Below, in pieces: positions 57,060-64,000 of a stretch of DNA of 64,000 bases. Below the pieces are notes generated by a model. That model ran no database searches. It saw only the letters and a program-made list of their open reading frames with translations, and was not told where the DNA came from. A program made the translations under genes and the position numbers. Origin of the DNA: Stenotrophomonas maltophilia (GTDB lineage Bacteria; Pseudomonadota; Gammaproteobacteria; Xanthomonadales; Xanthomonadaceae); the NCBI RefSeq assembly GCF_039555535.1, contig NZ_CP154630.1, positions 4,229,001 through 4,293,000 on the forward strand. Direction: 5' to 3'. How positions within the stretch are numbered: the stretch's first letter is position 1; each line of letters starts with the position of its first letter.

Positions 57060-58594
57060 GCCTGCCGCCCCCCCTGCCTGCACCGCTGCCCGCCGGCACC
57101 GAGGACCACCGGCTGCACCCGTGGTCGTGGCTGTTCGTGCTGCTGATGCAGCTGCGCCACTATTTGCTGCCGCTGGTCGCGCTGCTGGTGTTCGGCCAGC
57201 GCGGCGACCGCGATCCGATGTGGGCGCAGCTGATTCCGCTGACGGCAATTGCCGCGCTGGTCCTGGTGTCGGTGCTGCAGTACCTCAGCTACCGCTACCG
57301 CATCGGCAGCGACGCGATCACCGTGCGCAGTGGCCTGTTGGCGCGCAACCGCCGCGAGATCCCGTTCGCCCGCATCCACAACGTGGAAGTGCGGCAGAAC
57401 CCGCTGCACCGCCTGTTCGGCGTGGCCGAGCTGCGCCTGGAATCGGCCGGCGGTGTGCGCCCGGAAGCGGAGATGCGGGTACTGAAGCTGGACCAGGCAC
57501 TGGCGCTGGAACGGCTGGTCCGCCAGCGCGGGCAGGCGCCGCAGGCCGACGACGCCGTGGATGCGCCGCCCATTGCCGACGTCGACAGCGAACACGTGCT
57601 GCTGCGACTGTCCAGCTGGGACGTGGTGCGCATGGGACTGCTCTCCAACCGCGGCTGGGCACTGGCGGTGGCCGCGTTCGGCGTGCTGTTCCAGACGGTG
57701 CCGCGGCCGGTGATGGACGATGCCATCCAGCGCGGCGGCCGTGAGGCCTTCGGCTATGCCAGCCACCTGCATCCCGGCGTGACCGGTGCCTTCCTGCTGG
57801 TGGCGGCAGCCCTGCTGCTGGGCTGGCTGGCGCTGCGCATGCTGTCAGTGGTGCTGACCCTGTTGCGTTACCACGGCTTCACCCTCGTCGAGCAGGACCG
57901 CCGCCTGACGGTGTCGGCCGGGATGTTCAGCCGCACCCGCAGCAGCGTGGCACGTCGCCGCATACAGGCCTGGACCCTGCGCGAAGGCACCCTGCAGCGC
58001 TGGTTCGGGCTGCGCCAGCTGCGCATCGACAGTGCCGCCGGTGGCCCTTCGCGTGATGAGGACCGCGCCCTGCGCGAACTGGCGCCGCTGGCAACCCGCG
58101 AACACTGCACACAGCTGGTGCAGCACCTGCTACCCCAGCTGCACTGGCCGCCAGCGCAATGGCAGTCCATTCCGCAGCGCGGCTGGTGGCGGCTGTGCCT
58201 GGGCGCGCTGCTGCTGGTGCCACTGCTGGCCGTCGCCGCGTACTGGCGTTGGGGCCCCTGGGGCCTGGTCGTGCTGGCCTGGCTGCCGGTCGCACTATTG
58301 GTCGCACACCGGCAGATGGCGCGCATGGGCTGGTATCTGGACGAGCACTATGTGGCCGTGCGCGGCGGCTGGTGGAAACGCTGGTGGCGCTGGGCCGAGC
58401 TGGACAAGGTGCAGGGCCTGCGCCTGCAGCGTTCACCGCTGGACAAGCTGCTGGGCACCAGCAGCCTGCAACTGGATACCGCCGGTGCACATGGCGACGT
58501 GGCACTCACCCTGCATCATCTGCCGCAGGCACAGGCACAGCAGGCGATGGATCAACTGGCGGCCGCGCTGGCGCGGCGCAAGCTGCGCTGGTGA
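57056..58594 (+). CDS. Multi-PH-domain membrane protein (YdbT-like)
   Basis: Inner-membrane protein of 512 aa with three YdbT/bPH2 domains, each following a pair of membrane segments: RYRIGSDAITVRSGLLARNRREIPFARIHNVEVRQNPLHRLFG (about residue 80), YHGFTLVEQDRRLTVSAGMFSRTRSSVARRRIQAWTLREG (about 280) and GWYLDEHYVAVRGGWWKRWWRWAELDKVQGLRLQRSPLDKLLG (about 430), shown in parts. GTG start overlapping the upstream stop. Family role is not established. Confidence 0.85.
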   Translation: MSLPPPLPAPLPAGTEDHRLHPWSWLFVLLMQLRHYLLPLVALLVFGQRGDRDPMWAQLIPLTAIAALVLVSVLQYLSYRYRIGSDAITVRSGLLARNRREIPFARIHNVEVRQNPLHRLFGVAELRLESAGGVRPEAEMRVLKLDQALALERLVRQRGQAPQADDAVDAPPIADVDSEHVLLRLSSWDVVRMGLLSNRGWALAVAAFGVLFQTVPRPVMDDAIQRGGREAFGYASHLHPGVTGAFLLVAAALLLGWLALRMLSVVLTLLRYHGFTLVEQDRRLTVSAGMFSRTRSSVARRRIQAWTLREGTLQRWFGLRQLRIDSAAGGPSRDEDRALRELAPLATREHCTQLVQHLLPQLHWPPAQWQSIPQRGWWRLCLGALLLVPLLAVAAYWRWGPWGLVVLAWLPVALLVAHRQMARMGWYLDEHYVAVRGGWWKRWWRWAELDKVQGLRLQRSPLDKLLGTSSLQLDTAGAHGDVALTLHHLPQAQAQQAMDQLAAALARRKLRW

Positions 58595-58600
58595 TGCGGG

Positions 58601-58653
58601 CATCCACGCATGGCGTGGATCTACTGTAGAGCCGAGCGTGGGCTCGGCTCTAC
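58601..58653. repeat. Two adjacent SMAG units of different subfamilies
   Basis: CATCCACGCATGGCGTGGATCTAC (58601-58624) and GTAGAGCCGAGC...GCTCGGCTCTAC (58626-58653) lie side by side between two convergent genes; both are GTAG-ended palindromes and may act as terminators. Confidence 0.85.
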
Positions 58654-58663
58654 ATCCCCCCGA

Positions 58664-59719
58664 TCATCGCTGCGAGGGGCCCCAGTAGCCCAGATCCTTG
58701 CGGATCTGCAGGTCGCGCATCCAGCTGCCGAACGGCTTGCGGCGCAGCGCCCCCATTTCACCGGACAGGAAATCCTCGGTGGCCGCGATCACGCGCTCGC
58801 TGGAAAGGCCATCGCGGTACGGGTGGATGGCATCGGCGTAGCGCACGATTTCCGCCTGCAGCGCGGCGTCCGGGTGCAGCGCGCGCTGCAGCATCGCCGG
58901 CAACTGTGCCTGGTCGTCGAAATCAATCATGTGCGGCTTCGGCACGCGGTTGCGGAAGGTCACCACCGGCTTGTGCTGGACGATGAATTCCGAAACGATC
59001 GACGAGGTGTCCGACACCAGCACATCGGCGGCACGCTGCGCGGCCATCACCTGCTCCGGCTCGATGAAGCGGGCATTGGTACCGGCCAGCGCGCGGTAGC
59101 GCTCGAACAGTTCCGGCGGACATTTGGGATGCAGGGTCAGCAGCCAGTAACGCCCACCGGCCGCGATATCGGCGGCGATCTGCGGATGCAGGTGCGGGGC
59201 CGCGCTCAGCCGCTCGGTGAAGGTAGAACCAAACAGGATCACCGGGCGGTCGCCGGCCGGCGCGCGCAGTGCGGCGCTCTCGCCACCGTCATCGCGGAAC
59301 AGCGGGTCCAGCTTCGGCCAGCCGGTCTCGGCCACCGCGAAGTGGCCCTGCTGGGCCGCGATCTCGCGGAACGGCGTGGTGGTGGCCGGCCCCTGCGTGC
59401 AGTACAGGTCGAACATGCCGCGCACCCGGAAGTGGCCGCGCGCACTGTCGCGCTTTTCCACATTGAAGCCATGGAACAGCTGTACCTTGGCCCCCGAAAG
59501 GAAGGTCGGCACCCAGTTGGCCGCGCTGAACACCGCCCGCGGGCGCATTGCCAGGGCCTGCTTCAGGCCAACGTTGGGCACCCCCGGCAAGCTGCTGCCG
59601 GCTGCGCCGCCTTCGAACCAGGCCGCAACTTCCTGCCCGGACGCGTGCAAGGCCTGCGCCAACGGGGCGAGAATAGGCAGCGCATAGCGCTCCGTCGCAA
59701 ACAACAGGTATCCGGCCAT
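58664..59719 (-). CDS. CDP-glycerol glycerophosphotransferase-like glycan enzyme
   Basis: Protein of 351 aa in the CDP-glycerol:poly(glycerophosphate) transferase family, with a GT-B-like C-terminal half: FGSTFTERLSAAP, LLTLHPKCPPELFERY, and ADVLVSDTSSIVSEFIVQHKPVVTF. The N-terminal region has SAANWVPTFLSGAKVQLFHGFNVEKRD. In Gram-negatives such enzymes decorate LPS core or capsule with glycerol phosphate or act as sugar transferases. GGAGG precedes the ATGATG; the first ATG is at 59722. It overlaps the start of the divergent GT2 gene. Confidence 0.78.
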   Translation of the reverse strand: MAGYLLFATERYALPILAPLAQALHASGQEVAAWFEGGAAGSSLPGVPNVGLKQALAMRPRAVFSAANWVPTFLSGAKVQLFHGFNVEKRDSARGHFRVRGMFDLYCTQGPATTTPFREIAAQQGHFAVAETGWPKLDPLFRDDGGESAALRAPAGDRPVILFGSTFTERLSAAPHLHPQIAADIAAGGRYWLLTLHPKCPPELFERYRALAGTNARFIEPEQVMAAQRAADVLVSDTSSIVSEFIVQHKPVVTFRNRVPKPHMIDFDDQAQLPAMLQRALHPDAALQAEIVRYADAIHPYRDGLSSERVIAATEDFLSGEMGALRRKPFGSWMRDLQIRKDLGYWGPSQR

Positions 59720-59720
59720 C

Positions 59721-60539
59721 ATGTCCTCCACGACCGCTCCCATCGAACGGCCTCGCATCTCGGCGTGCATTATCGCGTTCAACGAGGCCGGGCGCATCGG
59801 CGACTGCCTGGCCTCGCTGGCCTTCTGCGATGAGATCGTGGTGGTGGACTCGCAGTCCACCGATGCCACCGTGGCCATCGCCGAGGCGGCCGGTGCCCGC
59901 GTGCTGCAGCGCGTGTTCGAGGGCTTCCGCAGCCAGAAGGCGTTCTGCGTCGAACAGGCCAGCCACGACTGGGTACTGTGCCTGGATGCCGACGAGCGCA
60001 TCAGCCCCGAGCTGCGTACGGCCATCGAACAGGCCCGTGACGGCGGCTTCGCCGACCACGCCGGCTACCGCTTCGCTCGCCTGTCCGAATACTTTGGCAG
60101 GTTCCTGCGCCACGGCAATGCCTACCCGGACCGGGTGATGCGCCTGTTCGACCGTCGCCAGGGCGGCTGGCGCGGCAAGCGCGAGATCCACGAGGCGGCC
60201 AGCGTCGACGGCAGCGTCGGCACCCTGCGCGGCGATCTCATCCACTACCCCTATCGATCATTGCAGCAGCAGCTGGCCAAGACCGAGAAGTACGCGCGGA
60301 TGATGGCCGAGCACGAATTCGCGCGTGGCAAGCGGGCCACGCTGGGCAAACTGGTGCTGGCCCCGGCCTGGCGGTTCTGGCGCGGCTTCCTGTTCCGCGG
60401 CGGCTTCCGCGACGGCTGGCACGGCCTGGTCTATGCCTATGTGCGTGCCAACTACGTACGGCAGAAAACCATCATGCTGTGGATGCTGGGCAACGGACAG
60501 GCGGTGGCCGATCCTCCGGCTCCCGTGGAACGGCCCTGA
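59721..60539 (+). CDS. Family 2 glycosyltransferase (WaaE/KdtX-like)
   Basis: Cytoplasmic-face glycosyltransferase of 272 aa likely adding a sugar to LPS core. GT-A motifs: ISACIIAFNEAGRIGDCLASLAFCDEIVVVDSQSTD at the N-terminus, WVLCLDADERISPEL with the DxD-type acidic residues (about residue 95), and GGWRGKREIHE. The C-terminal part (RFWRGFLFRGGFRDGWHGLVYAYVRANY) is typical of WaaE/KdtX relatives. The start codon overlaps the start of the divergent gene, so both promoters must lie inside each other's coding region or be shared. Confidence 0.87.
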   Translation: MSSTTAPIERPRISACIIAFNEAGRIGDCLASLAFCDEIVVVDSQSTDATVAIAEAAGARVLQRVFEGFRSQKAFCVEQASHDWVLCLDADERISPELRTAIEQARDGGFADHAGYRFARLSEYFGRFLRHGNAYPDRVMRLFDRRQGGWRGKREIHEAASVDGSVGTLRGDLIHYPYRSLQQQLAKTEKYARMMAEHEFARGKRATLGKLVLAPAWRFWRGFLFRGGFRDGWHGLVYAYVRANYVRQKTIMLWMLGNGQAVADPPAPVERP

Positions 60540-60582
60540 GCCGGCTGTGTCACACTTGCCGCGCGTTGCCTGAAGATCCCCC

Positions 60583-61704
60583 ATGAAAATCCTCTACACC
60601 AACTTCCACTACGGCGACGGTGGCGGCCACACCACGTACATCGTGTCGCTGGCGCGAGCCCTGCATGGCCAGCACACGCTCCATGTCGCAGCCCCCGCCG
60701 ACAGCCGCCTGCTGCGTACGGTGGCCGAGGAAGGAATCGCCACCCCGCTGCCGATGGCCTTTGGCAGCGGCCTGCCGACCCTGCCACAGCAACTGGCCGA
60801 GCAACACGCGCTGCGCCGGCTGGTGCGTGACGAGGGCATCGACCTGGTCCACGTCAACGGTGCTCGTGACCACCGCTTCGTGATGCAGGGACTGCTCGGC
60901 ATGCGCCGCCCACCGATCATCCTGACCAAGCACAACAGCAAGCCCACCCGTACACTGGGCAATGCCGTCAGGGCACGCTGGGCCACCGACCGTGTGATTG
61001 CGGTTTCGGCCCACACCGGGCGTCTGCTCGAGCAGGGGCCCTACCGACGCTGCCCGATCGATGTTGTCCGCAACGGCGTCGACCTGGACCGCTTCGCACC
61101 GCTGCCGGCCGACGCCGGCCAGGCGATGCGACGGCAATGGACGCAGGACCCGGATGCGCTGCTGCTGGTCAGCAACGCCGGCACCGATGACTACAAGGGC
61201 TGGATCGACCTGGCGCAGGCCATTGCCCTGCTCCCCGACGCGATCCGCCCGCACGTGCACATGGCGGTCGCCGGGCACCTGCCCAGCGCGCAGCAACGCG
61301 CGCAGGTGCAGGCCCTCGGTGACGTCGCCGCGCAGGTCCACTTCACCGGCCTGCTGGCCGATACGCGGCCACTGATCGCCGCCGGCGACGTCGGCTTCGT
61401 ACTGTCCAACGACATCGAAACGATCTCCTTCGCCTGCCGCGAAATGATGGCCAGCGCCAGGCCGATGCTGGTCAGCGACTACGCGGGACTGCCGGAAAAC
61501 ATCGAGCAGGGTGTCGACGGCTGGGTCGTGCCCACCCGCAACGTGGCCGCCATCGCCGCGCAGGTGCGGGCGGTGTATGAACAACGCCAGGCGCTGCCGG
61601 CGATGGGCATGGCCGCACGCCGCCATGCGGAGCGCGAGTTCGGCCTGCAGACTTTCGCCGGGGCGACCCTGGCCAGTTACGAAGCGGTGCTGGCCTCGGC
61701 CTGA
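60583..61704 (+). CDS. Family 4 glycosyltransferase
   Basis: GT-B glycosyltransferase of 373 aa, probably LPS core or O-chain assembly. The N-terminal half starts MKILYTNFHYGDGGGHTTY and has LTKHNS and VIAVSAHTGRLL; the C-terminal nucleotide-sugar half has VVRNGVDLDRFAPL, AGTDDYKGWIDL and the family E-x7-E-like region ETISFACREMMASARPMLVSDYAGLPENI. It follows the GT2 gene by 43 nt in the same direction. The 3' end overlaps the convergent O-antigen ligase gene by 28 nt. Confidence 0.88.
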   Translation: MKILYTNFHYGDGGGHTTYIVSLARALHGQHTLHVAAPADSRLLRTVAEEGIATPLPMAFGSGLPTLPQQLAEQHALRRLVRDEGIDLVHVNGARDHRFVMQGLLGMRRPPIILTKHNSKPTRTLGNAVRARWATDRVIAVSAHTGRLLEQGPYRRCPIDVVRNGVDLDRFAPLPADAGQAMRRQWTQDPDALLLVSNAGTDDYKGWIDLAQAIALLPDAIRPHVHMAVAGHLPSAQQRAQVQALGDVAAQVHFTGLLADTRPLIAAGDVGFVLSNDIETISFACREMMASARPMLVSDYAGLPENIEQGVDGWVVPTRNVAAIAAQVRAVYEQRQALPAMGMAARRHAEREFGLQTFAGATLASYEAVLASA

Positions 61705-62966
61705 TCTGCCCGGCGCGGCTCGGACAGGGCCAGCAGCAGGGCAACCCAGGCGGCATAGAACGAAGCGGTTCGCATGTCACGCAGCATCATTTCGGTGACC
61801 CCGAAGACGGCGAATGCCACGCAGATGCTCAACCCTGCCGCGGCATGCAACCGCGACCGTTCGTCGCCACGCCACAGGCGTGGCACGAACACCAGCGCAG
61901 GGGCCACGTAGACCAGCACCAGGCCAAGCCCCCCCAGCACGCCGTAGGTGGCCAGGAAATACAGCAGGTCGTTGTGGGTCTCGCCGAAATCACGCGCGAC
62001 CATCGCCGACACCTTTCCCTGTCCTGCAAGTCGTTCCAGTTCCTGGCGGAAGCGATCGCCACCACCGACACCGAACACCGGCTGCTCGCGGATCATGTAG
62101 CCCGCCGCGGTCCACAACTGAAGGCGGATGCAGACCGAGGTATCGGCCAGGTGGTCGGCACTGCAATCGCCATACTCGCTCACGCCAGCATCGATGCGAT
62201 CGCGCAGCGCACCATCATGGGTGGCGATAATGCCGACACCGGCCGCCAGCACCAGGCCCAGCAGGATCTTCATCCGGCCAAGCCGGCGCCCCATCACCAG
62301 CAGGCCGATCAGCAGGAAGCAGGGAATCGCCAGCAGGCCACCGCGGGTCTGTGTCCACAGGAATGCGACCAGGCCAAGGATGCCGGTCAGCAGCTTCAGC
62401 GTGGCTTCGATGCGAGTGAAACGGGTCACCGGCAGGCCCAGCGACAACAGGCTCAGCACACCGAACAACAGGGTCAGGTCGCCGTAGGTCACCGCATTGA
62501 ACTGCTGGGTGGCAGGCCGCACGCCTGTCTCCAGCGCCAACCAGCCAATGATGGCTGCTGCCGCCCATACTGCGGGCAGGGTGCCAAGCATCGCCCGCGC
62601 GAGGATCCTGCGCGGCACCCGCAGCGCGGCGAACAGGATCAGCAGCATCGACAACAGGCGCGCGGCCTTCTCGACCTCCGATCCCTTCCAGATGCCATGC
62701 ACGCCCAGGCTGATCAGCACGCCGGCCAGCATCACGCCCATGCCGATGCCCATCCACGCATAGCGCCGGGCGGAACCGGGCAGCAGGCGCGGAGCAGCCG
62801 AGGGGACCAGCAGCAGGACGACCGACAGCAGGATCGCCAGGTAGAACCCCGCGCTGCCGCCCTCCATGGTGATCATCAGCAACGTCGGCAACGCGCCCAG
62901 CACCACGGCGTAGGCGCCGGCCAGCAGGCCCGTCGTGCGGGAGGTAGGCAGGGAAAGCGGAGTCAC
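61677..62966 (-). CDS. O-antigen ligase family protein (WaaL-like)
   Basis: Inner-membrane protein of 429 aa with about 11-12 membrane segments and a large periplasmic loop (PVFGVGGGDRFRQELERLAGQ, then FGETHNDLLYFLATYG, containing the conserved Arg and His of the Wzy_C/O-antigen ligase domain). Such enzymes join O-polysaccharide to lipid A-core in the periplasm. GTG start at 62966. The glycosyltransferases around it place it in an LPS-core locus. A polymerase (Wzy) role is the alternative. Confidence 0.85.
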   Translation of the reverse strand: MTPLSLPTSRTTGLLAGAYAVVLGALPTLLMITMEGGSAGFYLAILLSVVLLLVPSAAPRLLPGSARRYAWMGIGMGVMLAGVLISLGVHGIWKGSEVEKAARLLSMLLILFAALRVPRRILARAMLGTLPAVWAAAAIIGWLALETGVRPATQQFNAVTYGDLTLLFGVLSLLSLGLPVTRFTRIEATLKLLTGILGLVAFLWTQTRGGLLAIPCFLLIGLLVMGRRLGRMKILLGLVLAAGVGIIATHDGALRDRIDAGVSEYGDCSADHLADTSVCIRLQLWTAAGYMIREQPVFGVGGGDRFRQELERLAGQGKVSAMVARDFGETHNDLLYFLATYGVLGGLGLVLVYVAPALVFVPRLWRGDERSRLHAAAGLSICVAFAVFGVTEMMLRDMRTASFYAAWVALLLALSEPRRADQAEASTAS

Positions 62967-63083
62967 GTGGTGCGGTCGGCAGGTCGGTAGCGATAGACCG
63001 GCACGGTGCCGGGAGCGGTCCTCATTCTAGGACAGAGCAGGCCGCTGGTTGATGCAGGCTGGCCACGTCTGTCGCTCATTCGT

Positions 63084-64000
63084 TCAGTCCGCATCCGGTG
63101 GCCCCTGCAGCCGGTACTCGCGCTCCAGCTCCTTCAGGTCAGGCACGCAGGCCCCGGACACCGCCGTGGCGGGAACAAGCCACCAGCGACGGCGGTTGGA
63201 TATGCCGGCCATCTCCGCCTGCGAACGATCAATGCACCCCTGCATCGCATCGTCATTCACCAGCAACCAGCGATGCAGGGGGGACAAGCGCTGCCAGCGC
63301 ACGGCCGCCTGCAGCTGTTCATGCCAGCGGTTCTCGAATCCAAAGGTTGCCGCGCGGCGGTCCGCCATCAGCAGATTCTGTTCCTTCCAGGCCACCAGCC
63401 CCAGCTCCGCGTCTGGCCCGAGACGCGTGCCGACGTCACGCATCAGACCACGCGCGGAGCTTGAATCATTCAGCAACGGGTAGCCGAGCAGGCCGTAGAG
63501 CACCCAGGCCACGGCCAGGGTCGATACCAGCGCCAGATGGCTTCGACGCCAGCCAGCCACCACCAGGCTCAAGCCACCCCAGAGCCCCATCGCAAGGATC
63601 GTCCACGCCAATGCATCGGTGGCGCCGGGCGGCAGTCCACGTCCATGGGCAAGGTTCACCTCGAAGCGCGGATCACCCAGCAACGCGAGCGCCCCGACCA
63701 GGCTCAATCCCAGTGCCAGCAACGCGGCAAACCCTCCCAGTACCGCCTGCACATCCCGTCGCTTCAGCAACCCGGGCAGCAGCGGTGCCAGCGCCAGGCA
63801 GAACATCGGCAGCGCCGGCAGGATGTAGACATCACGCTTGCCCTGGGGAATCGAGAAGAACAGCACGACCAGCACCCACCAGGCCAGCGGCAGCAGGTAG
63901 CGTGGATCGCGGCGGCACAGGCGCCGGCGCCACGCCGGGATCGCCCATGGCAGCGCCAGGAACGCCGGTATCCACATCGCTGGCATGACACCGAAGAAGT
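63084..64000 (-). CDS. Membrane glycosyltransferase (ArnT/PMT, GT39-83 type), cut by the window end
   Basis: C-terminal part only; the frame stays open to the window edge (FFGV before MPAMWIPAFLALPWAIP). Several membrane segments (LLPLAWWVLVVLFFSIP, VYILPALPMFCLALAPLLPGLL, AALLALGLSLVGALALL, LALVSTLAVAWVLYGLLGYPLL) and SIPQGKRDVYILPALP (compare SxxKxxxYILP of ArnT-like enzymes) identify a lipid-linked-sugar transferase of the dolichyl-phosphate-mannose type. It probably modifies lipid A or core, consistent with its neighbours. Confidence 0.8.
   Translation of the reverse strand, partial: FFGVMPAMWIPAFLALPWAIPAWRRRLCRRDPRYLLPLAWWVLVVLFFSIPQGKRDVYILPALPMFCLALAPLLPGLLKRRDVQAVLGGFAALLALGLSLVGALALLGDPRFEVNLAHGRGLPPGATDALAWTILAMGLWGGLSLVVAGWRRSHLALVSTLAVAWVLYGLLGYPLLNDSSSARGLMRDVGTRLGPDAELGLVAWKEQNLLMADRRAATFGFENRWHEQLQAAVRWQRLSPLHRWLLVNDDAMQGCIDRSQAEMAGISNRRRWWLVPATAVSGACVPDLKELEREYRLQGPPDAD

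Overview
The window is a piece of a Gram-negative, high-GC chromosome that looks like Stenotrophomonas (S. maltophilia group, Xanthomonadaceae). The main evidence is repeated copies of the GTAG-ended palindromes known from S. maltophilia as SMAG elements (about 1584, 3179, 4837, 8371, 51793 and 58601). The gene order hemC-algR-algZ, an rpoD of typical gammaproteobacterial length, many outer-membrane receptors and an LPS-core gene cluster agree with this.

Layout. 1-8.4 kb: DNA glycosylase, OmpW porin, glycerol catabolism (glpD, glpK, separated by SMAG repeats), a MetQ-type lipoprotein with a WYL regulator, a LolA-like lipoprotein and a DUF481 outer-membrane protein. 8.4-17 kb: hemC, the AlgR/AlgZ-type two-component pair, an esterase, the osmoregulated glucan synthase opgH and a TonB-dependent receptor. 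The hemC-algR gap is packed with inverted repeats and a hexanucleotide microsatellite. 17-35.5 kb: a run of single genes and regulator/target pairs: chemoreceptor, epimerase, S41 protease with a divergent MarR regulator and a perfect palindromic operator, MFS pump with a divergent TetR regulator and operator, a large subtilisin-type autotransporter, GST, H-NS, DoxX and a TAT-exported serine hydrolase.

35.5-50.9 kb is an accessory island between a conserved-looking hypothetical gene and a tRNA with a CAT anticodon next to rpoD. Much of it is visibly poorer in GC. Its core is a Tn7-like transposition operon: a TnsA-TnsB fusion, a TnsC ATPase and TniQ, with stop/start overlaps, preceded by a small helix-turn-helix gene. 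On its left lie a membrane protein of unknown function, a DUF3800 protein and an OLD-family ATPase/TOPRIM nuclease, a plausible anti-phage cargo. On its right lie a CadR/PbrR-like MerR regulator, a small CDF metal exporter and a TonB-dependent receptor. Two promoters with MerR-type 19-bp spacers and dyads suggest that exporter and receptor form one metal regulon. A decayed relative of the helix-turn-helix gene sits at the left edge, and short CATAAG-cored repeats occur at both edges.

50.9-64 kb returns to core genome: tRNA, rpoD, dtd, an LpxL-type acyltransferase, ribA, two bacterial PH-domain membrane proteins, and an LPS/cell-surface glycan cluster (CDP-glycerol transferase-like, GT2, GT4, O-antigen ligase, and a membrane glycosyltransferase cut by the window end). 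No CRISPR array or rRNA was seen.
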